From an uncultured Lachnospiraceae bacterium (GTDB taxonomy: Bacteria; Bacillota; Clostridia; Lachnospirales; Lachnospiraceae): a stretch of DNA of 35,861 nt. Below are positions 29,527 to 35,861 of this stretch, piece after piece (positions within the stretch are counted from its first letter, which is position 1; the number at the start of each line of letters is the position of its first letter). Under the pieces are notes generated by a model, which was not told the DNA's origin, searched no databases, and was given only the letters and a program-made list of their open reading frames with translations. The stretch is from contig CANOLA010000027.1 of NCBI GenBank assembly GCA_947566705.1, forward strand, positions 1 through 35,861. Reading direction: 5' to 3'. The position numbers and the translations under genes were made by a program.

Positions 29527-31133
29527 AATTAGGAAAACGAAATCTATTTTACAGCATAGTACTGGCAGGATGCATGCTCCTGTTTCTGGTGGGATATTTC
29601 GTATATATGCTGCCTTCCCTGTATGTAAATTACATGATGGAACAGAATTTAGTATCCATTAAAAATCAGCATATAGCTTACATGAAGGATGGAAACTATG
29701 GAAATGTTCAGGTTAAAAATCCAACCGCATGTTTTACCCTCAAAATTCCGGATGAAGGGGACAGTATTCATATTACTGCAAAAATGTTTTCTGCAAAAAT
29801 AACCATTAAAGAGGAAAAAACGAGGGAACTGTTTACAGAACTTCGCAAAATCTTAAAAGAATACTCCAGAAACACAAATGAAATTAATACTGATGAAATA
29901 GAGGAAAAATTCAAAGATAAAATTGAAGAATGCGGTAATATATTTCAGAATTCCTTTACCAAAAATCCTTCCATTCCATTCCAGATACAGATTTCAGAAA
30001 CCCGGAATTTTAATAACGAATTTCTTGATGAATATATGAAAACACATATGATGTCTGATGATTTCATAATTTTTGAAATGGGCATCCATGATGAAGAAAA
30101 TCACTATGTCAACTATATGGCAGCCGAACGGACAGAAGAATGCCTGATTCTGACTTTCCTGCCGGCCATGATGCCGGATATGAATGAAATTCGTCCAATT
30201 GTACTTCAGAGTCTTCCTATGCTCGGCGCTGTCATCCTTTTACTTGTACTGTTGTTTTCGCAGGTATATTCAAAGAGCATCGTAACACCAATCGAATGTC
30301 TTGTACAGCACACAGAACAAATGAAAAATTACCAGAATTTTTGCCATTTTCCTTCTGACAGCAAAAAAAATCACAGAAAAGACGAAATCGGTATACTTGA
30401 AATTACCATCAACGAACTTTACCAAAAGCTTAAAGCCAGCTTTAAAGAACTGGAGGAAAAAAACCTTATCCTTAAAGAAGAAAATATAAGACAAGAAGTT
30501 TTACTCAGAGCTTCTTCCCATCAGCTGAAAACACCAATTTCCGCAGCACTTCTGCTTGTGGACGGAATGAAAAACAAAATCGGAAAATACCAGAATACAG
30601 ATATATATCTTCCAAAAGTAAAAGAACAGCTTCTGTCCATGAAAAAAATGGTAGAAGACATCTTATATTTAAACCATTTTGGGGAAAATCCGGATATGCA
30701 GGAAAGAGATTTGCAAAACATTCTTGAAAAACAGCTTGCAGCTTATCAGATTGCCATAACAGATAAAAAACTCAGTATAACCATAGAAGGAAAAAAACAC
30801 CTGACAATTTGCACAGATGAGACGATATTTTCCGCTATTCTTGAAAATATCCTTTCAAATGCAGTAAATTATACACCTGAAAATAAACAGATAGTAATTA
30901 CATTATCCGAAAAAGAAATCCTGATACAAAATTATGGAACCCGCATTGATGATGAAATCCTTCCCCATATTTTTGAGCCTTTTGTCAGCGGCAGCCATGA
31001 AAAGAAGAAAAACAACATGAACAGCCACGGACTGGGACTTTACATTGCTGCATACTATGCAAAAAAAACCGGAATCACAATTAACATATATAATAAAGAA
31101 GAAAGTGTTGTAACCGTGCTTCGTTTTCCATAA
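29523..31133 (+). CDS. Sensor histidine kinase with large extracytoplasmic domain
   Basis: A 536-residue kinase with membrane helices at about 10-30 and 230-250 that enclose an extracytoplasmic domain of near 200 residues, unlike the short loops of Bce-type sensors, so it probably binds its ligand directly. A HAMP-like linker (about 250-305) and coiled coil follow. The H-box is ASSHQLKTPISA (His333), the N-box ENILSNAVNYTPE, and the ATP lid includes PHIFEPFVSGS and SHGLGLYIAAYYAKKTG. All catalytic boxes are present. It starts inside the end of the response regulator gene (ATGA overlap). The following promoter at 31170 starts the transporter genes. The signal is unknown; a peptide antibiotic is the likeliest given the neighbours. 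Confidence 0.93.
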   Translation: MKLGKRNLFYSIVLAGCMLLFLVGYFVYMLPSLYVNYMMEQNLVSIKNQHIAYMKDGNYGNVQVKNPTACFTLKIPDEGDSIHITAKMFSAKITIKEEKTRELFTELRKILKEYSRNTNEINTDEIEEKFKDKIEECGNIFQNSFTKNPSIPFQIQISETRNFNNEFLDEYMKTHMMSDDFIIFEMGIHDEENHYVNYMAAERTEECLILTFLPAMMPDMNEIRPIVLQSLPMLGAVILLLVLLFSQVYSKSIVTPIECLVQHTEQMKNYQNFCHFPSDSKKNHRKDEIGILEITINELYQKLKASFKELEEKNLILKEENIRQEVLLRASSHQLKTPISAALLLVDGMKNKIGKYQNTDIYLPKVKEQLLSMKKMVEDILYLNHFGENPDMQERDLQNILEKQLAAYQIAITDKKLSITIEGKKHLTICTDETIFSAILENILSNAVNYTPENKQIVITLSEKEILIQNYGTRIDDEILPHIFEPFVSGSHEKKKNNMNSHGLGLYIAAYYAKKTGITINIYNKEESVVTVLRFP

Positions 31134-31169
31134 AAACCTTTTTATATTTCACTTCATATATACACAGAC

Positions 31170-31201
31170 TTCATACGAAATTCATACGGAACTGTTATAC
31201 T
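31170..31201 (+). promoter_or_regulatory. Promoter and putative response-regulator operator of the ABC transporter
   Basis: TTCATA at 31170-31175 and 31181-31186 is followed by TATACT at 31196-31201. Repeat period (11 bp) and distance to the -10 (15 bp) equal those at 28756-28787, while the sequence around is otherwise different. A third TTCATA lies at 31153-31158. Confidence 0.68.
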
Positions 31202-31243
31202 TACAAAATAGAAAAACAAAACCAGATAAAATGGAGGATAAAT

Positions 31244-32131
31244 ATGGAAAACCCGGAACTGTTGCAAATTGAAAACCTGACCGTTCACTATGGAAAAGAT
31301 ACTGCCCTGCAGATTGAACACCCCATTTCTATCAGAAAAGGTGACAGAGTGGGCATTATCGGGGCAAATGGAGCAGGAAAGACTACACTTATTAAAAGTA
31401 TTCTCAGACTTGTAAATTATCAGGGCAGTATTCATACAAACCTTACAATGGAACAAATTGCAACACATATGCAGTTCAACGAGTACACAGATACCATGCC
31501 AACCAGGTATATTATGGAAGCAATTTTGCAGACCAAAATTTCTCAGGACAAAAAACTTCAGGAACTCATCAGTTATTTTGAATTTGAAGACTGTCTGCGG
31601 AAAAAGTATTCAAAACTTTCAGGCGGCCAGAAACAGAGATTCACCATTATCATGGTAATGATGCAGGATGCACCCTTAACTTTTTATGATGAAGTTACTT
31701 CAGGCCTTGATTTTGAAACAAGACAGAAACTTGTGGAAAAAATGGTTTCATGGTACAAAAACAAAGATTCCAGTCTTTGTATCGTATCCCATTATTACGA
31801 AGAACTGGAACATCTTGCCAATAAGCTTTTAATCCTTGACAAAGGACATGTCATTGATTATGGAAAGAAAGATGAACTGTTTCAAAAATACTGTGGCAGG
31901 GCTGTGATTATCCTGAACTATTCCAAGGAAAAAGAAACTGTCTTCCAGAACTATGAAAAACTGGCATCTCCGGCACACCTGATTGCATTATCCTGTGAAA
32001 CAGAAGAAAAGGAAAAGGAAATCATTGAATTACTGCTAAAACATAACATGGATTACACCAGAAGCAGTTCGGATATTGAAATCATTTATACGAATGCAAA
32101 AGAAAGATACAGTAAACAAAATTCTATATAG
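31244..32131 (+). CDS. ABC transporter ATP-binding protein under two-component control
   Basis: A 295-residue ATPase. Walker A is GANGAGKTTLIK, the signature LSGGQKQRFTIIM, and Walker B LTFYDEVTSGLD, with switch His in VSHYYEELE. The C-terminal 80 residues form an accessory domain (CETEEKEKEIIELLLKHNMD). The start follows GGAGG and the promoter at 31170. It pairs with the permease 24 bases downstream. By context it is a resistance or export ATPase induced through the adjacent two-component system. One ATPase plus one short ABC-2 permease differs from Bce-type transporters, whose permeases are about 650 residues. Confidence 0.92.
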   Translation: MENPELLQIENLTVHYGKDTALQIEHPISIRKGDRVGIIGANGAGKTTLIKSILRLVNYQGSIHTNLTMEQIATHMQFNEYTDTMPTRYIMEAILQTKISQDKKLQELISYFEFEDCLRKKYSKLSGGQKQRFTIIMVMMQDAPLTFYDEVTSGLDFETRQKLVEKMVSWYKNKDSSLCIVSHYYEELEHLANKLLILDKGHVIDYGKKDELFQKYCGRAVIILNYSKEKETVFQNYEKLASPAHLIALSCETEEKEKEIIELLLKHNMDYTRSSSDIEIIYTNAKERYSKQNSI

Positions 32132-32155
32132 ACCAAAAAGGAGGAATAACAGACT

Positions 32156-32944
32156 ATGAAAGAGAATAAAAGAAAAACCGTCAGCCTGTCCATGATAACC
32201 TATGAACTTCGGAACGTAACAGGAAATCCATTCGTACACATTTTCGGAATTGGGCTCCCTATTTTCTTTCTGTTCATAATTACACGCATAGTTGTCTCAA
32301 ATTTGCAGGACACATCACTCATTAAAACAGCTTCCACCTCTGTCTTTCTTGGAATCAGTACAATTATTCCAATGGCAATGATTTTAATGGGTTATTCTGT
32401 CATACAGTCGCAGGATCTGGAAAAAGGAATACCGGAACGCCTGCAGCTGTTTGGTATCAAACAGCATATAACCATCTGCAACCGCATCATTTCCGAACTG
32501 ATTTTTTTATCAGCGGCAATTATCCTTTATTTCATTGTGGGAATCATTTTTATGGATTTACAGACTCCGGTTATTTCCGGTATTATTATTTATATTTTCT
32601 GTATACTGATATTTAGCACTATCTGTTTTATACTCGGCCATGCAATTGCAACACTGCTGAGAAAGTTCAGTCTGACCTATTGCATAGTCATGTTGCTGTA
32701 CTTCGTCTTTATGATTTTCGGAGGAATGATGGGGATAACCTATGAAAATATGTCAGCTCCCATGCAGGCAGTTGCAAAGCTGCTTCCGGTCACATATTTT
32801 AATAAGGATTTCTACACCATATGGACAGGAAAATCCTACAATTTTGTTCCAATGCTGCAGTCCTACCTCTTTTTGGGTGCTATATCCGGAGTCCTGCTGT
32901 TTATCGCATTAAAAAAAGACAGAAGAAAAGGTAATTTATCATAA
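32156..32944 (+). CDS. ABC-2 type permease under two-component control
   Basis: A 262-residue membrane protein with six helices (roughly 25-45, 60-82, 107-128, 135-158, 170-192, 232-254). Between helices two and three is VIQSQDLEKGIPERLQLFGI, the coupling segment of ABC-2 permeases, and FGGMMGITYENMSAPMQAVA with PVTYFNKDFYTIW matches the ABC-2 pattern after helix five. It ends with a basic tail. It follows the ATPase gene with AAGGAGG upstream. No terminator is seen between it and the ABC-F promoter, so read-through into the ABC-F leader is possible. Confidence 0.9.
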   Translation: MKENKRKTVSLSMITYELRNVTGNPFVHIFGIGLPIFFLFIITRIVVSNLQDTSLIKTASTSVFLGISTIIPMAMILMGYSVIQSQDLEKGIPERLQLFGIKQHITICNRIISELIFLSAAIILYFIVGIIFMDLQTPVISGIIIYIFCILIFSTICFILGHAIATLLRKFSLTYCIVMLLYFVFMIFGGMMGITYENMSAPMQAVAKLLPVTYFNKDFYTIWTGKSYNFVPMLQSYLFLGAISGVLLFIALKKDRRKGNLS

Positions 32945-32949
32945 TTGTA

Positions 32950-32978
32950 TAGACAATTCATCTATTCTGTGTTATACT
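32950..32978 (+). promoter_or_regulatory. Promoter of the ABC-F gene
   Basis: TAGACA (32950-32955) and TATACT (32973-32978) are spaced by 17 bases. Transcription from about 32985 yields a leader of roughly 245 bases. Confidence 0.65.
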
Positions 32979-33009
32979 CTGCAATAAGTCAATAAAATCT
33001 AACAATATA

Positions 33010-33135
33010 GGAGAGGGGCGATAAGATGCGGATATAATCTACTTTTGAAACATGAGTCTTGTTAACAAGGCAGCACTTTCTGCTGTTTGTTCATGTTGCC
33101 AAAAGTGGATTATGTTCTCATAACCCCTCTTTTTT
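33010..33135 (+). promoter_or_regulatory. Attenuator leader of the ABC-F gene
   Basis: AGAGGGG (33012-33018) pairs with CCCCTCT (33124-33130), which runs straight into a six-T tract, closing a terminator. Inside, ATAATCTACTTTTG (from 33034) pairs with CAAAAGTGGATTAT, and AACATGA with TCATGTT, giving a long hairpin. The alternative fold GG-A-TTATG/CATAACC (about 33108-33126) would break the outer helix and leave four bases before the T-run. The leader-ORF ribosome binding site is part of the terminator's 5' strand, so a stalled ribosome should prevent termination. Confidence 0.75.
33026..33037 (+). CDS. Three-codon leader peptide (Met-Arg-Ile)
   Basis: ATG-CGG-ATA-TAA lies seven bases after the GGAGAGGGG ribosome binding site, inside the attenuator. 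Very short leader ORFs are a known device before antibiotic-resistance genes of the ABC-F and methylase types; a drug-stalled ribosome on the leader lets transcription continue. The coding sequence itself carries no other function. Confidence 0.6.
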   Translation: MRI

Positions 33136-33231
33136 GGTGCAAAAAACTGAGATTACATTTTCCATTACCATGGCATCATGTTCTGAAAATGGCGCATTTG
33201 CTGCTATTCTCAAAGGAAATGGTGATAAATA

Positions 33232-34767
33232 ATGGCACAAATAAATGTAAATAACCTTACTTTCTGTTACGAAAACAGTTTTGATAACATATTTGAAAAT
33301 GTTTCATTTTCGATTGATACCAGCTGGAAGCTTGGTTTTATTGGAAGAAATGGAAAAGGAAAAACTACTTTTCTCAATCTTCTGATGAAAAAATATGAAT
33401 ACAAAGGTTCCATCAGTACAACAACCGTTTTTGATTACTTCCCATATCACATTTCGAATGCACAGATGAAAAAATGTGCAATTGATTTTATGGAAGAATT
33501 AAAACCTGACCATGAATCATGGAAAGTGATGTGTGAACTGGAAAAACTAAATCTTGATGCAGAGGTACTTTACCGGCCCTTTGAAACTTTAAGCCATGGA
33601 GAACGTACCAAAGTCATGCTGGCTCTGCTTTTTTCCGGAGATAATAACTTTCTGCTGATTGATGAACCCACAAATCATCTCGACCAGGAATCCAGAACAA
33701 CTGTAAAAGAATATCTTTCCAGAAAAAAAAGTTTTATCCTTGTCTCCCATGACAGAAACCTGCTTGATGCATGTATCGACCATGTTCTGGTTTTAAACCG
33801 CTGTTCCATTGAAGTACAGACCGGAAATTTTTCAAGCTGGTGGGAAAACAAAAGCAAAAAAGATATTTTCGCACAAAAAGAAAATGAAAAACACCTAAAA
33901 GAAATCAGCAAACTGAAAACAGCATCACAGAACGCACGGCACTGGGCGGACAAAAATGAATCTACAAAAATTGGATATGATCCTATTAAAGAGCATGATC
34001 GCTGCAAGGGAACAAGAGCATACATTGGAGCAAAAACAAAGAAAATGCAAAGCCGTGTGAAGCAGATGGAAGAAAGAATTGATCAGGAAATCATTCAGAA
34101 AGAGGGACTTCTGCAGGACATAGAAACTCCCGCTGATTTGAAAATTACTCCACTTACACATTACAAAAATGTTTTATGTTCCATATCCGGATATTCATTA
34201 AAATATACAGACGCAGATAAATATCTGTTTGAAAACCTGAATATGGAAATTACGCAAAAAGAGAGAGTAATTCTGAATGGAAAAAACGGCTGTGGAAAAT
34301 CGAGCCTGATTAAAGCAATTCTGATTCACCAGAAAAACAAACTGCCTCTTTCTGATTATGGTCTGACTGAGACAGGGATACTTAAAACTGCATCAGGTCT
34401 GACTGTATCATATGTCAGTCAGGATACCTCTTTCCTGAAAGGCAGTATTTTTGAATTCTGCAGGGAAAAAAATCTCGATGAAAGCCTTTTCTGTTCTCTC
34501 CTCAGACAGCTTGATTTTGAACGTGTGCAGTTTACAAAAGACATCCAGGAATTTTCCCAGGGACAAAAGAAAAAGGTTCTAATAGCTGCAAGCCTGATAA
34601 CACCTGCCCATTTGTATATCTGGGATGAACCATTAAATTATGTAGATGTATTTTCCAGAATGCAGATTGAAAAATTAATTCTGAAATACTGCCCCACAAT
34701 GCTGATCGTAGAACATGATGTTATGTTCTGTGAAAAAATTGCAACAAAAACTATCTGCATCAGCTAA
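33232..34767 (+). CDS. ABC-F ribosome-protection ATPase, Lsa-like
   Basis: A soluble 511-residue protein with two ATP-binding domains and no membrane part. Domain 1 has Walker A GRNGKGKT, signature LSHGERTKV and Walker B FLLIDEPTNHLD. The linker of about 80 residues (roughly 200-285; KEISKLKTASQNARHWADKN and KKMQSRVKQMEERI) is the arm that reaches into the ribosomal exit site. Domain 2 has GKNGCGKSS, FSQGQKKKV and LYIWDEPLNYVD. The opening (INVNNLTFCYENSFDNIFENVSF) and the WKLGFIGRNGKGKTTF segment recall Lsa proteins, which dislodge lincosamides, streptogramin A and pleuromutilins. The first Walker B EPTNHLD is intact; the second is EPLNYVD, a common Lsa-type variation. Control is through the attenuator upstream. 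The precise drug spectrum cannot be read here. Confidence 0.9.
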   Translation: MAQINVNNLTFCYENSFDNIFENVSFSIDTSWKLGFIGRNGKGKTTFLNLLMKKYEYKGSISTTTVFDYFPYHISNAQMKKCAIDFMEELKPDHESWKVMCELEKLNLDAEVLYRPFETLSHGERTKVMLALLFSGDNNFLLIDEPTNHLDQESRTTVKEYLSRKKSFILVSHDRNLLDACIDHVLVLNRCSIEVQTGNFSSWWENKSKKDIFAQKENEKHLKEISKLKTASQNARHWADKNESTKIGYDPIKEHDRCKGTRAYIGAKTKKMQSRVKQMEERIDQEIIQKEGLLQDIETPADLKITPLTHYKNVLCSISGYSLKYTDADKYLFENLNMEITQKERVILNGKNGCGKSSLIKAILIHQKNKLPLSDYGLTETGILKTASGLTVSYVSQDTSFLKGSIFEFCREKNLDESLFCSLLRQLDFERVQFTKDIQEFSQGQKKKVLIAASLITPAHLYIWDEPLNYVDVFSRMQIEKLILKYCPTMLIVEHDVMFCEKIATKTICIS

Positions 34768-34815
34768 TTTCTCTTCTCATTTAAATGGTGCATAATAGTA
34801 TTTAAACACACTGTA

Positions 34816-34849
34816 AAAGCCGCTAATTCTAATAAAAATTAGCGGCTTT
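34816..34849 (+). terminator. Intrinsic terminator of the ABC-F gene
   Basis: AAAGCCGCTAATT and its perfect 13-base complement flank an eight-base loop, ending in CTTT and then a C. It lies about 50 bases after the stop. Confidence 0.88.
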
Positions 34850-34917
34850 CATAAATTAAAACTGCCTCTGCAGATTATTTTTAGGCGGAACTGACAGCAC
34901 CCCAACTCATACCATAA

Positions 34918-35112
34918 TTCTGCTTTACATATTTCAGAAAAACAAACTTTATAGTGATTTTACCTTCTCCGTCAAAATGCAACAGTTCCTGTTATAGAAA
35001 TAAACGCACAGAAAATCCATACGCCTATTTATCAAAAATTACCAATAAGCTATTTGACTTATTTCCTGATGAAATTATCATAGCAAAAGATTGTGAACAT
35101 ATTATGTCATGA
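34918..35112 (+). pseudogene. Possible C-terminal gene remnant
   Basis: From an upstream stop at 34915-34917 to TGA at 35110-35112, 64 codons are open. The second half reads like a real protein (NPYAYLSKITNKLFDLF and PDEIIIAKDCEHIM), but there is no ATG with a ribosome binding site; a GTG near 34954 is the only candidate start. I do not recognise the family. It may be the tail of a lost gene or a chance frame in the 280-base gap. Confidence 0.25.
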
Positions 35113-35145
35113 AGTTAAACTGTTTCTAAAATTTGAAAATATTTT

Positions 35146-35532
35146 CTAAAATTCCCCCAGATTTTTTCCTAACATACCAAGTCCCCTACTGTCAGCCAGA
35201 TTCTGTACACCTTCTTTTACTTCTTCCCTTGAATAATTATTTTCTTCTAAATATACATCAGATAGTGAATTTAAATAATCATAAAAACGCAATGCCATTT
35301 CAAAGCTCTTGTTTTCATCTTTATTAATTTCATCAAAAAGAAGATTCTCTGCTTCATTAATTTTACCTTCATCCACCATACGAATTAAATCTGTATATAT
35401 ATGAGACATTTCAGAAAACTTCATATCTTCATTATCCTCATATTCAATGGTATCTCTGCCAAGTACAATTTTTGCAAGCATATGCACCATATCCCTTATC
35501 TGTCTCATTACAAAATCATTTTTATGTATCAT
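35146..35532 (-). CDS. DUF6483 family protein
   Basis: A 128-residue cytoplasmic helical protein of unknown function. ATG at 35532 follows GGGAGGG; the open frame extends to 35559 without a site. The opening NDFVMRQIRDMVHMLAKIVL, the middle MVDEGKINEAENLLFDEIN and the end YLEENNYSREEVKEGVQNLA are the typical DUF6483 blocks found in Lachnospiraceae and related Clostridia. The family resembles tetratricopeptide-type helical pairs. It lies next to the tRNA genes on the same strand and is probably transcribed separately. Confidence 0.85.
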   Translation of the reverse strand: MIHKNDFVMRQIRDMVHMLAKIVLGRDTIEYEDNEDMKFSEMSHIYTDLIRMVDEGKINEAENLLFDEINKDENKSFEMALRFYDYLNSLSDVYLEENNYSREEVKEGVQNLADSRGLGMLGKNLGEF

Positions 35533-35595
35533 TTTCCCTCCCTTAATTTCAAAAGCCACAATTCCTGAAAACCAAGAATTGTGGCTTAAAATAAA

Positions 35596-35666
35596 AGGTG
35601 ACTGCCGGATTTGAACCGGCGATCAGGGAGTTGCAGTCCCACGCCTTACCACTTGGCTAAGTCACC
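35596..35666 (-). tRNA. tRNA-Cys (GCA)
   Basis: On the minus strand the acceptor arm GGTGACT/AGTCACC closes a full cloverleaf, the anticodon loop is CTGCAAC with GCA, and the T-loop contains GGTTCAAATCC. The discriminator base is U, as expected for cysteine tRNA. CCA is not encoded. Confidence 0.95.
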
Positions 35667-35670
35667 AAAG

Positions 35671-35742
35671 CTCCCCGAGTAGGGCTCGAACCTACAACAA
35701 CTCGGTTAACAGCCGAGTGCTCTACCATTGAGCTATCGAGGA
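35671..35742 (-). tRNA. tRNA-Asn (GTT)
   Basis: On the minus strand the acceptor TCCTCGA pairs with TCGGGGA (one G-T pair), D-arm AGCTCAATGGTAGAGCA, anticodon stem-loop with GTT, T-arm GTAGGTTCGAGCCCTAC, discriminator G. It is four bases before tRNA-Cys, in the same transcript. Confidence 0.95.
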
Positions 35743-35753
35743 ATATAATAAAA

Positions 35754-35794
35754 GTCATAAGGTATTTAGTATTCTACAAATTTATCCTTATGAC
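35754..35794. repeat. Inverted repeat between tRNA-Asn and the window edge
   Basis: GTCATAAGG (35754-35762) is complementary to CCTTATGAC (35786-35794), with a 23-base loop. Placed at the junction before the tRNAs, it may be a processing stem of a longer stable-RNA transcript. Confidence 0.55.
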
Positions 35795-35861
35795 AGTATC
35801 AGTAAAACTATACCTTCAAAACTTCATACAGACTTGTGCGGCCAGACAAGTTCTCCAGCGG
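35795..35861 (-). other. Probable spacer of an rRNA-tRNA locus beyond the edge
   Basis: On the minus strand the text TATGAAGTTTTGAAGGTATAG resembles the TTTTGAAGG spacer words that commonly flank rRNA genes in Firmicutes. With two tRNAs directly downstream, an rRNA gene may lie to the right. No rRNA sequence itself is recognisable inside the window. Confidence 0.4.

Noticed and set aside
28756-32944. Bce-type bacitracin/lantibiotic module
   Set aside because: The kinase has a large extracytoplasmic domain and the permease is about 260 residues, whereas Bce systems have a short-loop kinase and a permease of about 650 residues.

Overview
The window reads as chromosome of a low-GC Clostridia-type Bacillota, most likely a Lachnospiraceae gut anaerobe. 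This is inferred from AT-rich codon use, AGGAGG-type ribosome binding sites before nearly every gene, a DUF6483 protein, a PF09826 beta-propeller protein paired with an ECF sigma factor, an Lsa-type ABC-F gene, and a tRNA-Asn/tRNA-Cys pair at the right edge that looks like the tail of an rRNA locus. No species call is possible from the sequence alone. I see no insertion sequence, phage module or CRISPR array.

Layout. 1-5.2 kb (+ strand): a Cys-rich orphan protein; an operon of an LprI-like lipoprotein, a SPOUT rRNA methyltransferase and a second lipoprotein; then a two-gene unit of a SUKH-type and a colicin-immunity-like protein. 5.2-8.7 kb (-): a 543-residue conserved-looking hypothetical, a gene remnant with its terminator, and a secreted L,D-transpeptidase. 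8.7-14 kb: a gene-poor, AT-rich accessory zone with a LytTR/DUF3021 regulatory pair, a SUKH protein, two acidic or basic orphan proteins, a small P-loop kinase and long non-coding stretches. 14-21.3 kb (-): a surface cluster read right to left as leucine-rich-repeat (LRR) protein, ABC ATPase, two paralogous permeases, membrane S41 peptidase and cell-wall amidase. 21.4-23 kb: pgi. 23-25.8 kb (-): a three-gene exporter with two PF06182-like permeases. 25.9-28.6 kb (-): a membrane beta-propeller protein and its ECF sigma factor.

28.8-34.8 kb (+) is a drug-response island. A response regulator and histidine kinase precede a two-gene ABC transporter. The regulator promoter and the transporter promoter carry the same direct repeat (two TTCATA boxes 11 bp apart) at an identical distance from the -10, so I infer autoregulation plus direct control of the transporter. 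Next comes an ABC-F ribosome-protection gene behind its own sigma-A promoter and a folded leader with a three-codon ORF, which looks like ribosome-mediated attenuation. The window closes with a possible remnant, a DUF6483 gene, tRNA-Cys and tRNA-Asn.

The strongest candidates for new biology are the ABC-F leader, the shared two-component operator, the six-gene LRR/ABC/S41/amidase cluster (whose S41 peptidase lacks the usual catalytic lysine), the LytTR operator upstream of the LytTR/DUF3021 pair, and orphan immunity-like genes with no toxin beside them. All functional statements are from reading motifs; no database search was run.
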